Numbered from the stretch's first letter, positions 52,970-62,043 are shown. The stretch is 64,000 nucleotides of DNA from DSVQ01 sp964484765 (GCA_964484765.1 CAZAGI010000011.1:1-64000); one strand, 5' to 3'. The notes: generated by a model from the letters alone, not told the origin. Numbers and translations: made by a program.

Positions 52970-54001
52970 ATGCCTGTGGCCCCGGTTCGTGTTGGTATTA
53001 ACGGATTTGGTCGGATTGGACGCATTGCGTTTCGGGCGATGGCGGCCCGTCCCAGTGAATTTGAAATTGTCGCCATCAACGACTTGGGCAAGCCGGATTC
53101 GCTGGCCACCCTTTTGAAGTATGACAGCATCCAGGGCCGGTTCCCCGGCACCGTCAGCCACGAAGGCGATTCGCTCATCGTCAACGGCAAAAAGGTGAAA
53201 GTCTGTGCTGAGAAGGATCCCGGCAAACTGCCGTGGAAGGATCTCGGCGTGGAAATCGCGCTCGAATCGACTGGCTTCTTCACCGGCAAATCGAAGGACG
53301 GCAAGCCGGGTTACGACAGCCACATCGCTGCCGGTGCCCGCAAGGTGATTCTCTCGGCTCCCGCGAAGGATAAGCCGGACCTGACCGTGGTGATGGGTGT
53401 GAACGACGGCGATCTGAAGCCGGAGCACCTCACAATCTCGAACGCCAGTTGCACGACGAACTGCCTCGCGCCGGTCGCCATGATCCTGCAAGAGAAGTTC
53501 GGCATCGCCCGCGGTTTGATGACGACCTGTCACGCCTACACCAACGATCAGCGCGTGTCGGATCAGTTGCACGACAACATCTATCGTTCGCGTGCCGCGG
53601 CCATCAATATCATCCCAACAACCACCGGTGCCGCGAAGGCCGTGGGTGAAGTGTTGCCGGCCTTGAACGGCAAGCTCACGGGGATTTCGCTCCGCGTGCC
53701 GGTGCCGGTCGGCAGCATTGTCGACCTCGTGGTGGAAGTCGAAAAGGACGTCACCGTCGAGGAAATCAATGCCGCGATGAAGGAAGCCTCGGAAGGCCGT
53801 CTGAAGGGCATCCTTGAATACTGTGTCGATCCGATCGTCTCCAGCGACGTGATCGGCAACCCCGCGAGCAGTATCTTCCATGCAGAATGGACGATGGTTA
53901 TGCAGAAGCGGATGGTCAAGATTCTGAGCTGGTACGACAACGAGTACGGTTACTCGAACCGCACCGCCGACCTGATCGCCAAGGTCGCGAAGCTCAAGTA
54001 A
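52970..54001 (+). CDS. gapA: Glyceraldehyde-3-phosphate dehydrogenase, type I
   Basis: 343 residues from the ATG at 52970; GTG 52976 has better spacing to AGGAG. RVGINGFGRIGRIAFRAM, the catalytic SNASCTTNCLAPVA, THAYT-type ATCHAYTNDQ, and WYDNEYGYSNR. The INDL end of beta 2 points to NAD specificity. Ends with its own terminator, so rpe is separately or poorly cotranscribed. Confidence 0.98.
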   Translation: MPVAPVRVGINGFGRIGRIAFRAMAARPSEFEIVAINDLGKPDSLATLLKYDSIQGRFPGTVSHEGDSLIVNGKKVKVCAEKDPGKLPWKDLGVEIALESTGFFTGKSKDGKPGYDSHIAAGARKVILSAPAKDKPDLTVVMGVNDGDLKPEHLTISNASCTTNCLAPVAMILQEKFGIARGLMTTCHAYTNDQRVSDQLHDNIYRSRAAAINIIPTTTGAAKAVGEVLPALNGKLTGISLRVPVPVGSIVDLVVEVEKDVTVEEINAAMKEASEGRLKGILEYCVDPIVSSDVIGNPASSIFHAEWTMVMQKRMVKILSWYDNEYGYSNRTADLIAKVAKLK

Positions 54002-54029
54002 TCTTGCCCATTTGTCAGGATTGAACTCG

Positions 54030-54059
54030 GAAGCCCAGGGAACGCATTCCCTGGGCTTC
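54030..54059 (+). terminator. Terminator of gapA
   Basis: A 13-bp perfect stem (54030-54042 with 54047-54059) has loop CGCA and is followed by TCTCTAATCTG. 28 bp past the gapA stop, only 21 bp before the rpe start. Confidence 0.85.
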
Positions 54060-54080
54060 TCTCTAATCTGTGATGGAACA

Positions 54081-54758
54081 ATGCCGCAGCGCTCGCTCCC
54101 CGCATCGGGGCCGGTCATCGCCCCTTCCATGCTGAAGTGCGATTACGCCCGTTTGGGCGATCAGATCGCGCAGCTTGATCGCGCCGGGGCAAAAGTGCTG
54201 CACTGGGACGTGATGGATGGCCATTTCGTTCCGAATCTGTCCTACGGGGCCATGGTCATCGCCGGGTTGCGGAAGCAGACCGAACTGTTCTTTGATGCCC
54301 ACCTGATGATCAGCGATCCCGAGAAATACCTCGACGACTACATCAAAGCCGGTTGCGATGCCATCACGTTTCATCTCGAAGCCGTGCCCGATCCGCGAGC
54401 ATTGCTGAAACGCATCCGCAACGCAGGTGTTCTTGCCGGGTTGGCGATCAATCCACAGACACCAGTCGATGGTGTGATGCGCGTGTTGGATGATGTCGAC
54501 CTCGTGCTGGTGATGAGCGTCGAACCCGGTTTCGGCGGGCAATCGTTCATGCCGGAAGTCTTGCCTAAACTGCAACATCTGAAAGCCGCGGCAAATCCGC
54601 GAACAGTGCTGTCGATCGATGGCGGCATTGGTCCCGCGACGATTCAAGCCGCGTCGGCTGCCGGGGCGCGGTTGTTCGTCGCCGGTAGTTCCGTTTTTGA
54701 TACGTCGGATTTCGCCCAAGCCATGGACAGCATGGCGGCGCTGGCTGCGTCCGCCTGA
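54081..54758 (+). CDS. rpe: Ribulose-phosphate 3-epimerase
   Basis: 225 residues, full length. APSMLKCDYARLGDQI, metal-site HWDVMDGHFVPNLSYGAMV, HLEAVPDPRAL, VLVMSVEPGFGGQSFMPEVL and SIDGGIGPATIQAASAAGARLFVAGSSVF. Links pentose phosphate pathway to Calvin/glycolytic sugars. 17 bp before accD, so likely rpe-accD. Confidence 0.97.
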   Translation: MPQRSLPASGPVIAPSMLKCDYARLGDQIAQLDRAGAKVLHWDVMDGHFVPNLSYGAMVIAGLRKQTELFFDAHLMISDPEKYLDDYIKAGCDAITFHLEAVPDPRALLKRIRNAGVLAGLAINPQTPVDGVMRVLDDVDLVLVMSVEPGFGGQSFMPEVLPKLQHLKAAANPRTVLSIDGGIGPATIQAASAAGARLFVAGSSVFDTSDFAQAMDSMAALAASA

Positions 54759-54775
54759 AAATCGAGATCCTCACA

Positions 54776-55621
54776 ATGAGCACCGGCACTACCAACGAGA
54801 ACGGCGACGAAAACTTGCCCAAAAAGCGGGGAGTTCCCGAAGGGCTGTGGATTCGTTGCGACTCGTGTCACAACACCGTGTTCCGTATGCAGGTGGAGCG
54901 CAATCTGCACTTGTGCCCGGATTGCGGCCATCACTTCACGGTCCCCGGGCACGTGAGAGTGCAGCAGCTGCTCGATGAGGACAGCTTCGAGGAATGGTGG
55001 ACCGATCTCGAACCGACCGATCCGCTCGGCTTCGTCGATTCGAAACCGTACAAAGACCGGCTGGTCGGCGAGCAGAAGCGGACCGGCCTGAAAGAAGCCT
55101 GCATCGCCGGGCGCGGCTATCTTCGCGGTCGGCCGCTGGTGCTGGCCCTCACAGATTCCAGCTTCATCATGGGCAGCATGGGCTCGGTGGTGGGTGAAAA
55201 GCTCACCCGCGCAGTGGAGAAAGCCACCGAGCTGAAGTTGCCGCTGGTGATCGTGAGCGGTTCCGGCGGTGGGGCGCGAATGCATGAAGGCATACTGTCG
55301 CTGATGCAGATGGGCAAAGTTTCTGCCGCCTTGGCGCGCTACCAAAAGAGCGGCGGCCTGTTTATCTCGGTGCTGACCAATCCCACCATGGGCGGTGTCG
55401 CCGCGAGCTTTGCCTCGCTGGGGGATATCATCCTCGCAGAACCGAAAGCGCTGATCGGCTTCGCCGGTCCGCGGGTCGTGAAAGCTACGGTGAAAATTGA
55501 ACTTCCGCCCGGCTTTCAGACGAGCGAATTCCTGATGCAGCACGGCTTCGTCGACCGGATCGTCGCCCGCCCGCAACTCCGCGGCGAGATTTCCAAGCTG
55601 ATCGATTATTGCAGTATGTGA
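54776..55621 (+). CDS. accD: Acetyl-CoA carboxylase carboxyltransferase beta subunit
   Basis: 281 residues. N-terminal zinc ribbon RCDSCHNTVFRM and HLCPDCGHHF (four Cys), then the crotonase-like carboxyltransferase core with LALTDSSFIMGSMGSVVGEK, VSGSGGGARMHEGILSLMQM, TNPTMGGVAASFASLGD and GFAGPRVV. First step of fatty-acid synthesis with AccA, which is not in the window. Confidence 0.98.
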   Translation: MSTGTTNENGDENLPKKRGVPEGLWIRCDSCHNTVFRMQVERNLHLCPDCGHHFTVPGHVRVQQLLDEDSFEEWWTDLEPTDPLGFVDSKPYKDRLVGEQKRTGLKEACIAGRGYLRGRPLVLALTDSSFIMGSMGSVVGEKLTRAVEKATELKLPLVIVSGSGGGARMHEGILSLMQMGKVSAALARYQKSGGLFISVLTNPTMGGVAASFASLGDIILAEPKALIGFAGPRVVKATVKIELPPGFQTSEFLMQHGFVDRIVARPQLRGEISKLIDYCSM

Positions 55622-55624
55622 ATT

Positions 55625-55773
55625 GGCTAAGGGTTGATGGCTAATGGCTAAGAGACGGAAGCGAGGCCGCTCTTTGGGCCGTCGGCTGCTCTAGGTGACG
55701 TCGTGTGGTACATTGACTGGATCACGGGGTGTTCTGCCTCCGTCCCTTAACACTCAGCCCTTAGCCATAAGCC
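55625..55773. repeat. Imperfect inverted repeat (GGCTAAGGG family)
   Basis: GGCTAAGGGTTGATGGCTAA... at 55625-55651 and the inverted copy TTAACACTCAGCCCTTAGCC... at 55747-55773 bracket the accD/kinase gap. The left copy starts 3 bp after the accD stop; the right ends 5 bp before the kinase start. Confidence 0.65.
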
Positions 55774-55778
55774 CTCCC

Positions 55779-56657
55779 ATGGATTTCTTCAAAAAGCTCT
55801 TCGCCCGCAAGCCGAAGATTGAGCGGGTGGACATCGCCAAGCGGTTTGAGCTGCTCGCGCGGACCGGGCAAGGCAGCATGTCGAAGGTCTGGCGAGCCAA
55901 AGATTATATGTCCGGCCGGGTCGTGGCGCTCAAGCTGCTCGACATCGACAAGACGAAACGCTTTGAAGCCCGCTTTGTCGGCATTCGGGTGAAAAAACCG
56001 TCCGAAGGCGAGGTTGCGATGCAGCTCAAGCATCCGCACATCGTCCAGACCTTCGAGCACGGCATCACCACGAACAACGAACAATTCCTGGTGATGGAGT
56101 TCATCGAAGGGGTTGGCCTCAGCTATCTCATCGATCTCCAGAACGAGGTGATGAAACAGAACCGGCTGCGGTTCGTCATCGAACTCGGCGAAGCGATTGA
56201 ATACTTTCATCGGCAGAACTGGATTCACCGCGACTTGTGCCCACGGAACGTGCTTCTGGATCGGCAATGGTCGATCAAGCTCATCGACTTCGGCCTAGTG
56301 GTTCCCAACATCGAAGCCTTTCAGCAACCCGGTAACCGCACCGGGACCGCGAACTACATGGCCCCCGAGCTCATCAAACGGATGCGGACCGACCAGCGGA
56401 TCGACATTTTTTCGTATGCCGTGATGTGCTTCGAAATGTATGCGCGCCGACTGCCGTGGGATGCCGGGGAAACTCTCGAAGCAGTGATGCAGCACATCAA
56501 CCACCCGCCGGCGGATTTGCAGAAACTCGCCAAAGGAATTGATCCGCAAGTCGCGTCCACCATCATGCGTGGCCTCGCCGTCCGCCCCGATGAGCGCTGG
56601 TCAACCATTGGCCAGATGCTCGAACAATTCCGCGAAGTCTACGATCGGCAATCGTAA
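55779..56657 (+). CDS. Serine/threonine-kinase-like protein with atypical catalytic loop
   Basis: 292 residues, single domain, no membrane helix. Gly-loop TGQGSMSKV (29-37), ATP-binding Lys52 in VVALKLLD, aC Glu78, catalytic loop HRDLCPRN (150-157), DFG 170-172, and APE in NYMAPELIKR. The Lys normally two residues after the catalytic Asp (HRDLK) is Cys154; Asp and Asn remain, so it may still be active, as in Tyr-kinase-type loops. Planctomycetes encode many Hanks kinases, but most carry a C-terminal membrane segment. Between accD and the helicase gene, no partner evident. Confidence 0.88.
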   Translation: MDFFKKLFARKPKIERVDIAKRFELLARTGQGSMSKVWRAKDYMSGRVVALKLLDIDKTKRFEARFVGIRVKKPSEGEVAMQLKHPHIVQTFEHGITTNNEQFLVMEFIEGVGLSYLIDLQNEVMKQNRLRFVIELGEAIEYFHRQNWIHRDLCPRNVLLDRQWSIKLIDFGLVVPNIEAFQQPGNRTGTANYMAPELIKRMRTDQRIDIFSYAVMCFEMYARRLPWDAGETLEAVMQHINHPPADLQKLAKGIDPQVASTIMRGLAVRPDERWSTIGQMLEQFREVYDRQS

Positions 56658-56749
56658 GTGAACAGGGACCCGTGGGCAGCTCACAGCCAGAAAAGTTGCT
56701 TCACTCTCGGGCTGTCCACCGGCTGCTGTCCACTCCTTAAGCCTTTCTC

Positions 56750-58726
56750 ATGAGTCACGGATTGACGACCACTGCCCGCCACGCCGCGCCGACCGACGGA
56801 CTCAATCCGTCGCAGCGCGACGCCGTGCTCACGATGCAGGGACCGTTGCTGGTGCTTGCCGGTGCGGGCACCGGCAAGACACGCGTCATCACCATGCGGA
56901 TGGCCGAACTCATTCGCCGTGGCGTGCCACCCGATCGCATCCTTTCGGTCACCTTCACCAACAAAGCCGCAAAGGAAATGCAGGAGCGCACGCAGTCGCT
57001 GCTCGGTCGGCGATTGAAAACGAAGCCCGCGATCTCGACGTTTCACGCCTACTGTGTGCGCGTCCTGCGGGACGAAATCGAAGTCCTCGGGTATCCGTCG
57101 CAGTTCGTCATCTACGACCGCGGTGATCAAGAGTCCGCAGCGCGCAAGGCCCTGCGCGACATCAAGGTTCCCGATACAGCGCTGCGACCGGGCGATCTGC
57201 TCGCGCAGATCAGCCGCTGGAAGACCGCCGGGGTGCGTCCGGATGAGGCGGGACAATTCATCGACGATGACCGTGGCTATCTCGCCGCCGCGGGCTATCG
57301 CCGGTATCAAGCGTCGCTGCGGGCCTCCGGGTCAGTCGATTTCGATGATCTGTTGATGCTCACCATTCAATTGTTCGACGAATACCCGGAAGTCATTGAA
57401 CGGCAGCAGGAACGGTTCGGATTTGTACAGATCGACGAATATCAGGACACGAACGAACTGCAGTTCCGCATCGTCTCGGAGCTGGTACGACCACACCGTA
57501 ACCTGTGCGTGGTGGGCGATGACGACCAGTCGATCTACGGCTGGCGCGGGGCCGAAATCAAGCACATCCTCGGGTTTCAGCAGCAGTTTCCGGGGGCGAA
57601 AGTCGTCCGGCTGCAGGACAACTACCGCTGCACCACACAGATTATCGACGTGGCCAATCGCCTGGTGAAGTGTAATCGCGGCCGGCATGAGAAGACGCTG
57701 GTCGCGCACAAGTCCGGATCGGACGTGCTGTTCAAACCGTATCCCGATGAGCAAGCCGAAGCCGAAGGCGTGGTACGGGACGTCAATTATCTCACGACGC
57801 AGCTGAACATTCCCCCGGCCGACATCGCGATTCTGTTTCGCACCAATGAACAGCCGCGGATTTTTGAAACGGAACTGCGACGATTGCGCGTGCCGTACAC
57901 GCTCATCGGGGGGCAATCATTTTTCGATCGCCGCGAGGTGCGCGACGTTTTGGCTTACATGAAGGTGCTCTCGAATCCCCACGACGAAGTTTCACTGTTG
58001 CGAATTATCAACGTCCCCGCGCGGGGCATCAGCGATGCAGCGATGGAGAAACTGCTCAATCACGCCGTGAAAACCGGCCGCACCATCTGGGACGCTGCCC
58101 CGGAACTTGCCGCGACAAAAACCATCACGGCGAAAACGCTCGGAGCGATTCAGCGTTTCCACGGCCTGCTGGCGGGGTACCGTGCCCGCTTTGCCGAGCG
58201 CGGGATCATGCTGACCGATCAGTTCCGGCAGTTCCTCAAGGAGATCGACTACAACAGCGAGATTGAAAAACAGTATCCCGATCAGCAACAGCAACTCGCG
58301 CGGAAGGCCGTCATCGAAGAATGCCTCACCGCGGTGAAAGAGTATCAGGAACGTTCGCTGAAACCGTCGCTGCACGGATTTCTGGAAGAGACCGCGCTCA
58401 CCGGCAAGGATGACAGCTTCGGCGAGAACCCGGAACTCGAACGACCGGCCGTGAAATTGATGACGCTGCACAGCGCGAAGGGACTGGAGTTCCCGCGCGT
58501 GTACCTCGTTGGTCTGGAAGAAGGCATCCTGCCGCATCAGCGGTCCGTCGATGCCGGGACCACGGAAGCGATTGAAGAAGAACGCCGGTTGGCTTACGTC
58601 GGTGCGACCCGTGCCCGTGATTTCCTGACGATTTCGTGGGCGATGTCCCGTCTCAAGTGGGGCAAGACACGCCCCACCATCCCTTCGCGGTTCCTTGCTG
58701 AAATGCAGGAACAGTCCGAAGAATAG
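56750..58726 (+). CDS. UvrD/PcrA-family ATP-dependent DNA helicase
   Basis: 658 residues, SF1A. Motif I LAGAGTGKTRVITMR, Ia SVTFTNKAAKEMQ, motif II IDEYQDTN, motif III VVGDDDQSIYGWRGA, IV LQDNYRCT, V TLHSAKGLEFPRVYLVGLEE, VI EEERRLAYVGATRARDFL. Slightly shorter than E. coli UvrD and ends just after the helicase core, lacking the usual Tudor-like C-terminal tail. UvrD, PcrA or Rep cannot be told apart by eye. It precedes tsaB by 55 bp. Confidence 0.94.
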   Translation: MSHGLTTTARHAAPTDGLNPSQRDAVLTMQGPLLVLAGAGTGKTRVITMRMAELIRRGVPPDRILSVTFTNKAAKEMQERTQSLLGRRLKTKPAISTFHAYCVRVLRDEIEVLGYPSQFVIYDRGDQESAARKALRDIKVPDTALRPGDLLAQISRWKTAGVRPDEAGQFIDDDRGYLAAAGYRRYQASLRASGSVDFDDLLMLTIQLFDEYPEVIERQQERFGFVQIDEYQDTNELQFRIVSELVRPHRNLCVVGDDDQSIYGWRGAEIKHILGFQQQFPGAKVVRLQDNYRCTTQIIDVANRLVKCNRGRHEKTLVAHKSGSDVLFKPYPDEQAEAEGVVRDVNYLTTQLNIPPADIAILFRTNEQPRIFETELRRLRVPYTLIGGQSFFDRREVRDVLAYMKVLSNPHDEVSLLRIINVPARGISDAAMEKLLNHAVKTGRTIWDAAPELAATKTITAKTLGAIQRFHGLLAGYRARFAERGIMLTDQFRQFLKEIDYNSEIEKQYPDQQQQLARKAVIEECLTAVKEYQERSLKPSLHGFLEETALTGKDDSFGENPELERPAVKLMTLHSAKGLEFPRVYLVGLEEGILPHQRSVDAGTTEAIEEERRLAYVGATRARDFLTISWAMSRLKWGKTRPTIPSRFLAEMQEQSEE

Positions 58727-58781
58727 TGCTCTACGCCCCAATGGGTCCCGCACTCGGACCCGCTTCACTCAATGATCTCCG

Positions 58782-59486
58782 ATGCGACTTCTTGCTCTCG
58801 AAACCAGTGGACTATCCGGCTCGGTTGCCCTGTGGAATAACGGCACGGTCACGGAGCGTTCGCTCGCCACCGAGGGCCGACGCCATGCGCAAACGCTCAT
58901 CGCCGAGTTGAAAACACTGCTCGATGTGCATGGCGTGAAAATCACCGACGTGGATGGCATCGCGGTCAGCATCGGCCCCGGCAGCTTTACCGGATTGCGG
59001 GTGGGTGTTGTCGCCGCTAAGACACTGGCCTATGCCGTCGGCTGTGGCGTGCTCGCAGTCGATACGCTGGCCTCGTTTGCCGAGGCCGCACCAGCGGAAT
59101 GGCCGCGAGTGCACGTCATCAGCGATGCCCAGCGCGGTGATCTGTTTCAAGGCAAGTATCAGCGCGATATAGGCGGTCATTTCCAATTGATGGCACCGAT
59201 CCGGATTGTCGCCGGGGAGGATTTTCGGGCCAGTCTCGTTGCGTCGGACGTCGTGCTCGGTCCGTCCGCCAAACGTTGGACAAGTGAAGTACCCGGCCCG
59301 CACTTCATTCAGGAAGCGTGGTCGTTGCAACCGTCCGCGACGAACGTCGCGCATCTCGCCTCCCGTCAATGGATGGCCGGGGAACGGAGCGATTTGTGGA
59401 CGCTCGCTCCGTTCTATTTGCGACCGAGCGCCGCGGAAGAAAAACGCGATTCACAGAGCCGCGACCGTCAAGGAGCGAGTTCCTGA
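58782..59486 (+). CDS. tsaB: tRNA threonylcarbamoyladenosine biosynthesis protein TsaB
   Basis: 234 residues. LLALETSGLSGSVALW, VDGIAVSIGPGSFTGLRVGVVAAKTLAYA, and DTLASFAEAA are TsaB hallmarks; partner of TsaD, TsaE and TsaC in t6A37 formation. The last ~11 residues (about from DSQSR) are encoded by the left arm of an intergenic REP-like repeat, so the natural C-terminus has been replaced or extended. Confidence 0.93.
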   Translation: MRLLALETSGLSGSVALWNNGTVTERSLATEGRRHAQTLIAELKTLLDVHGVKITDVDGIAVSIGPGSFTGLRVGVVAAKTLAYAVGCGVLAVDTLASFAEAAPAEWPRVHVISDAQRGDLFQGKYQRDIGGHFQLMAPIRIVAGEDFRASLVASDVVLGPSAKRWTSEVPGPHFIQEAWSLQPSATNVAHLASRQWMAGERSDLWTLAPFYLRPSAAEEKRDSQSRDRQGASS

Positions 59487-59530
59487 GAGCGACGATCATC
59501 AAGATCGCGCTCCCTGACGGTCGCGGCTCT
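59455..59530. repeat. Inverted repeat AGAGCCGCGACCGTC between tsaB and nth
   Basis: Arms 59455-59477 and 59508-59530 are 23-bp inverted copies with one mismatch, around a 30-bp centre. The left arm is translated as the end of tsaB. It lies between convergent genes and may also end both transcripts. Confidence 0.85.
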
Positions 59531-59538
59531 GATAGAAA

Positions 59539-60207
59539 CTATTCCAACGGTGGCAACCCGACGCGCGGACAAAGATCAAGCAATGGGCATTCCTTGCACT
59601 TCGGTCGCCGCGCGATGCAGATGCGCCGGCCGTGGTGAATCACTCGGTGCGAGAAATTCACCCATTCACTTTCAGGCAGCAACTCCATCAAGTCCGCTTC
59701 GACTTTTTCCGGCTGCGTGGCTTTCGTCAGTCCGAGTAATGCCGCGATCCGTTTGACGTGCGTGTCGACCACCACGCCGACGGCAATGCCAAATGCGGTT
59801 CCTAACACCACATTCGCGGTTTTGCGGCCGACGCCCGGCAGCTTGACGAGTTCTTCCAGTGTCTGCGGAATTTCTCCGTCATGCTGTTCAATCACACCTC
59901 GGGCCATCGCAATCAGATTTGCCGCTTTTGCCCGAAAGAAGCCCGTTGTCTTCACCAGATTTTCGACATCGTCCTGTTTCGCGTTGGCTAACGCGGCCGC
60001 ATGGGGATACCGCTGGAACAATGCCGGTGTGACCATATTCACGCGGGCGTCGGTGCACTGCGCGGAGAGAATCGTCGCGACAATCAGTTCGTACGCATTG
60101 CGGTGCTGCAGCGCACACTCGGCGTCGCCATAGAACTCGGCGAGTCGCTGCGCGATCTGCAACGCCGCGGCTTTCTTCGCAGCCAGGGATTTCGCAACTT
60201 TGGGCAT
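59539..60207 (-). CDS. nth: Endonuclease III (DNA glycosylase/AP lyase)
   Basis: 222 residues from ATG 60207. HhH motif LVKLPGVGRKTANVVLG with the catalytic Lys, VVVDTHVKRIAALLGL with catalytic Asp, and the [4Fe-4S] site C-x6-C-x2-C-x5-C in CIARRPKCKECPLLDLC. Removes oxidised pyrimidines. Faces tsaB across a repeat. Confidence 0.97.
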   Translation of the reverse strand: MPKVAKSLAAKKAAALQIAQRLAEFYGDAECALQHRNAYELIVATILSAQCTDARVNMVTPALFQRYPHAAALANAKQDDVENLVKTTGFFRAKAANLIAMARGVIEQHDGEIPQTLEELVKLPGVGRKTANVVLGTAFGIAVGVVVDTHVKRIAALLGLTKATQPEKVEADLMELLPESEWVNFSHRVIHHGRRICIARRPKCKECPLLDLCPRVGLPPLE

Positions 60208-60451
60208 CGGGGAAGGGTCTCGTTCGAACCTGGAATGATGGTGCTCGAAGCGTACCACTTTCCAAAGTCAGCGTCATTTCCCCGCTCGGGGTTTCGCGCC
60301 TCGCGCCAATTCCGCTGAGTGTGGACCGACAAGCGGAAGCTCTCATGGCGAAGCGCGAAACCACAAGCGGGGATTCAGAACGATCTTGCCTAAGAATCAG
60401 ACTTGTGAGAAAACTCGCGTCCTACATTTTCTGCGCCCGGAGTGCGCTCGC

Positions 60452-61996
60452 ATGTCGACCCCGTTGCTGTACGACGTCCTCTTCGCCTGGAAGTGCTCCA
60501 GCACACATCACAAGCTCGCGCTGGATGCGTTGCGACACTTGCAATCGCCCGCGGCCGACCAGTGGATGAACCTGTTCCTCTCGCACATCGAGACCTACCT
60601 GGATGGTGCGAAGGCTCCGGACAACAAATTCAAAGACTTCAAGAACCACGTGCTGCACGTCCACGAGAATTACTGGGGTGGTGCCGTCGCCGCGACGCAG
60701 AAATGGTACGAGCTGACGAAGACGGCCCTCGCGGCGAGGAAATGGTCCGAAGCCGTCTACAACGCCGGAGTCATGAGCCACTACTATTCTGACCCGTGGC
60801 AACCGTTTCACACGGGGCAAAGCGAGCAGGAAGGGATTATCCATCGCGCGGCCGAGTGGAGCATTGCTTGTGCTTACCAAGATTTGCAGGCGATGCTGGA
60901 GGACGGCCAGGGTTACCCCGACGTGCCGATGCCGAGCGGCGATGACTGGCTGGGTGAGATGGTGCGTCACGCGGCGAAGACCGCGCACGGTCATTACCAG
61001 GCGAGCATCGATCATTACGATCTAAAGAAGGGGACGAAGGATCCGCCGACGGGGCTGGATGACGAACTTCGCCGCCGAATCGCCTCGCTGCTGGGCAGCG
61101 CGGTTGTCGGTTACGCGCGGATTCTCGACCGCGCGATCGTCGAAACAGGGGTTCTGCCGCCGCAGACGAACATCAGCTTGCTGGGTGTGATGGCGCAACT
61201 GACCGTGCCGATCTTTTTCATCACCAAGAAAATGAAAAACGCCCGAGAGAAAGCGATCGTCCTCGCGATGTATCAGGAGTTTCAACAGACCGGCAAAGTG
61301 CTGAAGACACTGCCTGAAGACGACAAGACCATCCGCGCGCTCCATGCGGAAGAAGTGTCGAAGACACCGCTGGAACAGCTTGATGCCGAGATTCCGCCTC
61401 CGCCGGGACAAAAGCACGTCACGGAGACGCCGGTGTCGACGGCCATCGCACCGACCACTGTGCCAAGTGCGAACCCGGCAGTCGAAGCGCTCTCCACTCC
61501 CGAGCCGGCTTCGTTCGCCACAACAGTCAGCAAAACGCCTTCAGCACCGACCGCGAACACAAAGTTCTATCTCGATCGCGGTCAACCGGTGGAAAAGGCC
61601 CCGTCCATCGGTCCGAAAACCGCGTCGCAACTGGAACGGATCGGTGTCCGAACGGTGGGACATCTGCTCGATCAACCCGCGACAGCCATCGCCGCCCGGC
61701 TCAACCAGAAACATCTCGACGCGACGTTGATTCTCGCTTGGCAGCAACAAGCGCGGTTGGTTTGTGAGATTCCCCGGTTGCGCGGACACGATGCGCAACT
61801 GCTGGTGGCATGCAATATCGGCACGCGGGAAGAACTCGCGAAGGCGGAACTTGCGGACCTCTATCAAACCGTTGACACCTTCGCTCATTCACCGCCTGGA
61901 CAACGGATCTTGCGTGACAGCACCGCGCCTGATCTGACGGAAGTTCAGGAATGGATTGCGGCGGCGCAGTCGATCTCGACTAGCGCCGCCGCTTAA
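60452..61996 (+). CDS. Zinc phospholipase C/S1-P1-like domain fused to DUF4332 helix-hairpin-helix
   Basis: 514 residues from ATG 60452 (CGGAG 9 nt upstream). Residues ~1-240 are helical and carry the trinuclear-zinc ligand pattern of zinc phospholipase C and S1/P1 nucleases: His110-x3-Asp114-x5-His120 and His131-x3-Glu135, plus His/Asn in NHVLHVHENYWGG (65-77). There is no signal peptide, although those enzymes are normally secreted. Residues ~320-380 are a Pro/Thr-rich linker. From ~385 a DUF4332-like helix-hairpin-helix pair follows (IGPKTASQLERIGVRTVGHLLD and NIGTREELAKAELADL), a DNA-binding-type module. Possible nuclease rather than lipase. Single gene divergent from nth. Confidence 0.8.
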   Translation: MSTPLLYDVLFAWKCSSTHHKLALDALRHLQSPAADQWMNLFLSHIETYLDGAKAPDNKFKDFKNHVLHVHENYWGGAVAATQKWYELTKTALAARKWSEAVYNAGVMSHYYSDPWQPFHTGQSEQEGIIHRAAEWSIACAYQDLQAMLEDGQGYPDVPMPSGDDWLGEMVRHAAKTAHGHYQASIDHYDLKKGTKDPPTGLDDELRRRIASLLGSAVVGYARILDRAIVETGVLPPQTNISLLGVMAQLTVPIFFITKKMKNAREKAIVLAMYQEFQQTGKVLKTLPEDDKTIRALHAEEVSKTPLEQLDAEIPPPPGQKHVTETPVSTAIAPTTVPSANPAVEALSTPEPASFATTVSKTPSAPTANTKFYLDRGQPVEKAPSIGPKTASQLERIGVRTVGHLLDQPATAIAARLNQKHLDATLILAWQQQARLVCEIPRLRGHDAQLLVACNIGTREELAKAELADLYQTVDTFAHSPPGQRILRDSTAPDLTEVQEWIAAAQSISTSAAA

Positions 61997-62043
61997 TCCT
62001 TCAGTCGGCCTTCTCTCAACGCGATGCAGCCACGAGTCCGGCG

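Noticed and set aside
60200..60240. GTTCGAACC resembling a tRNA T-loop upstream of nth
   Set aside because: Flanks do not pair into a T-stem and there is no acceptor stem or anticodon arm. No tRNA was found in the window.
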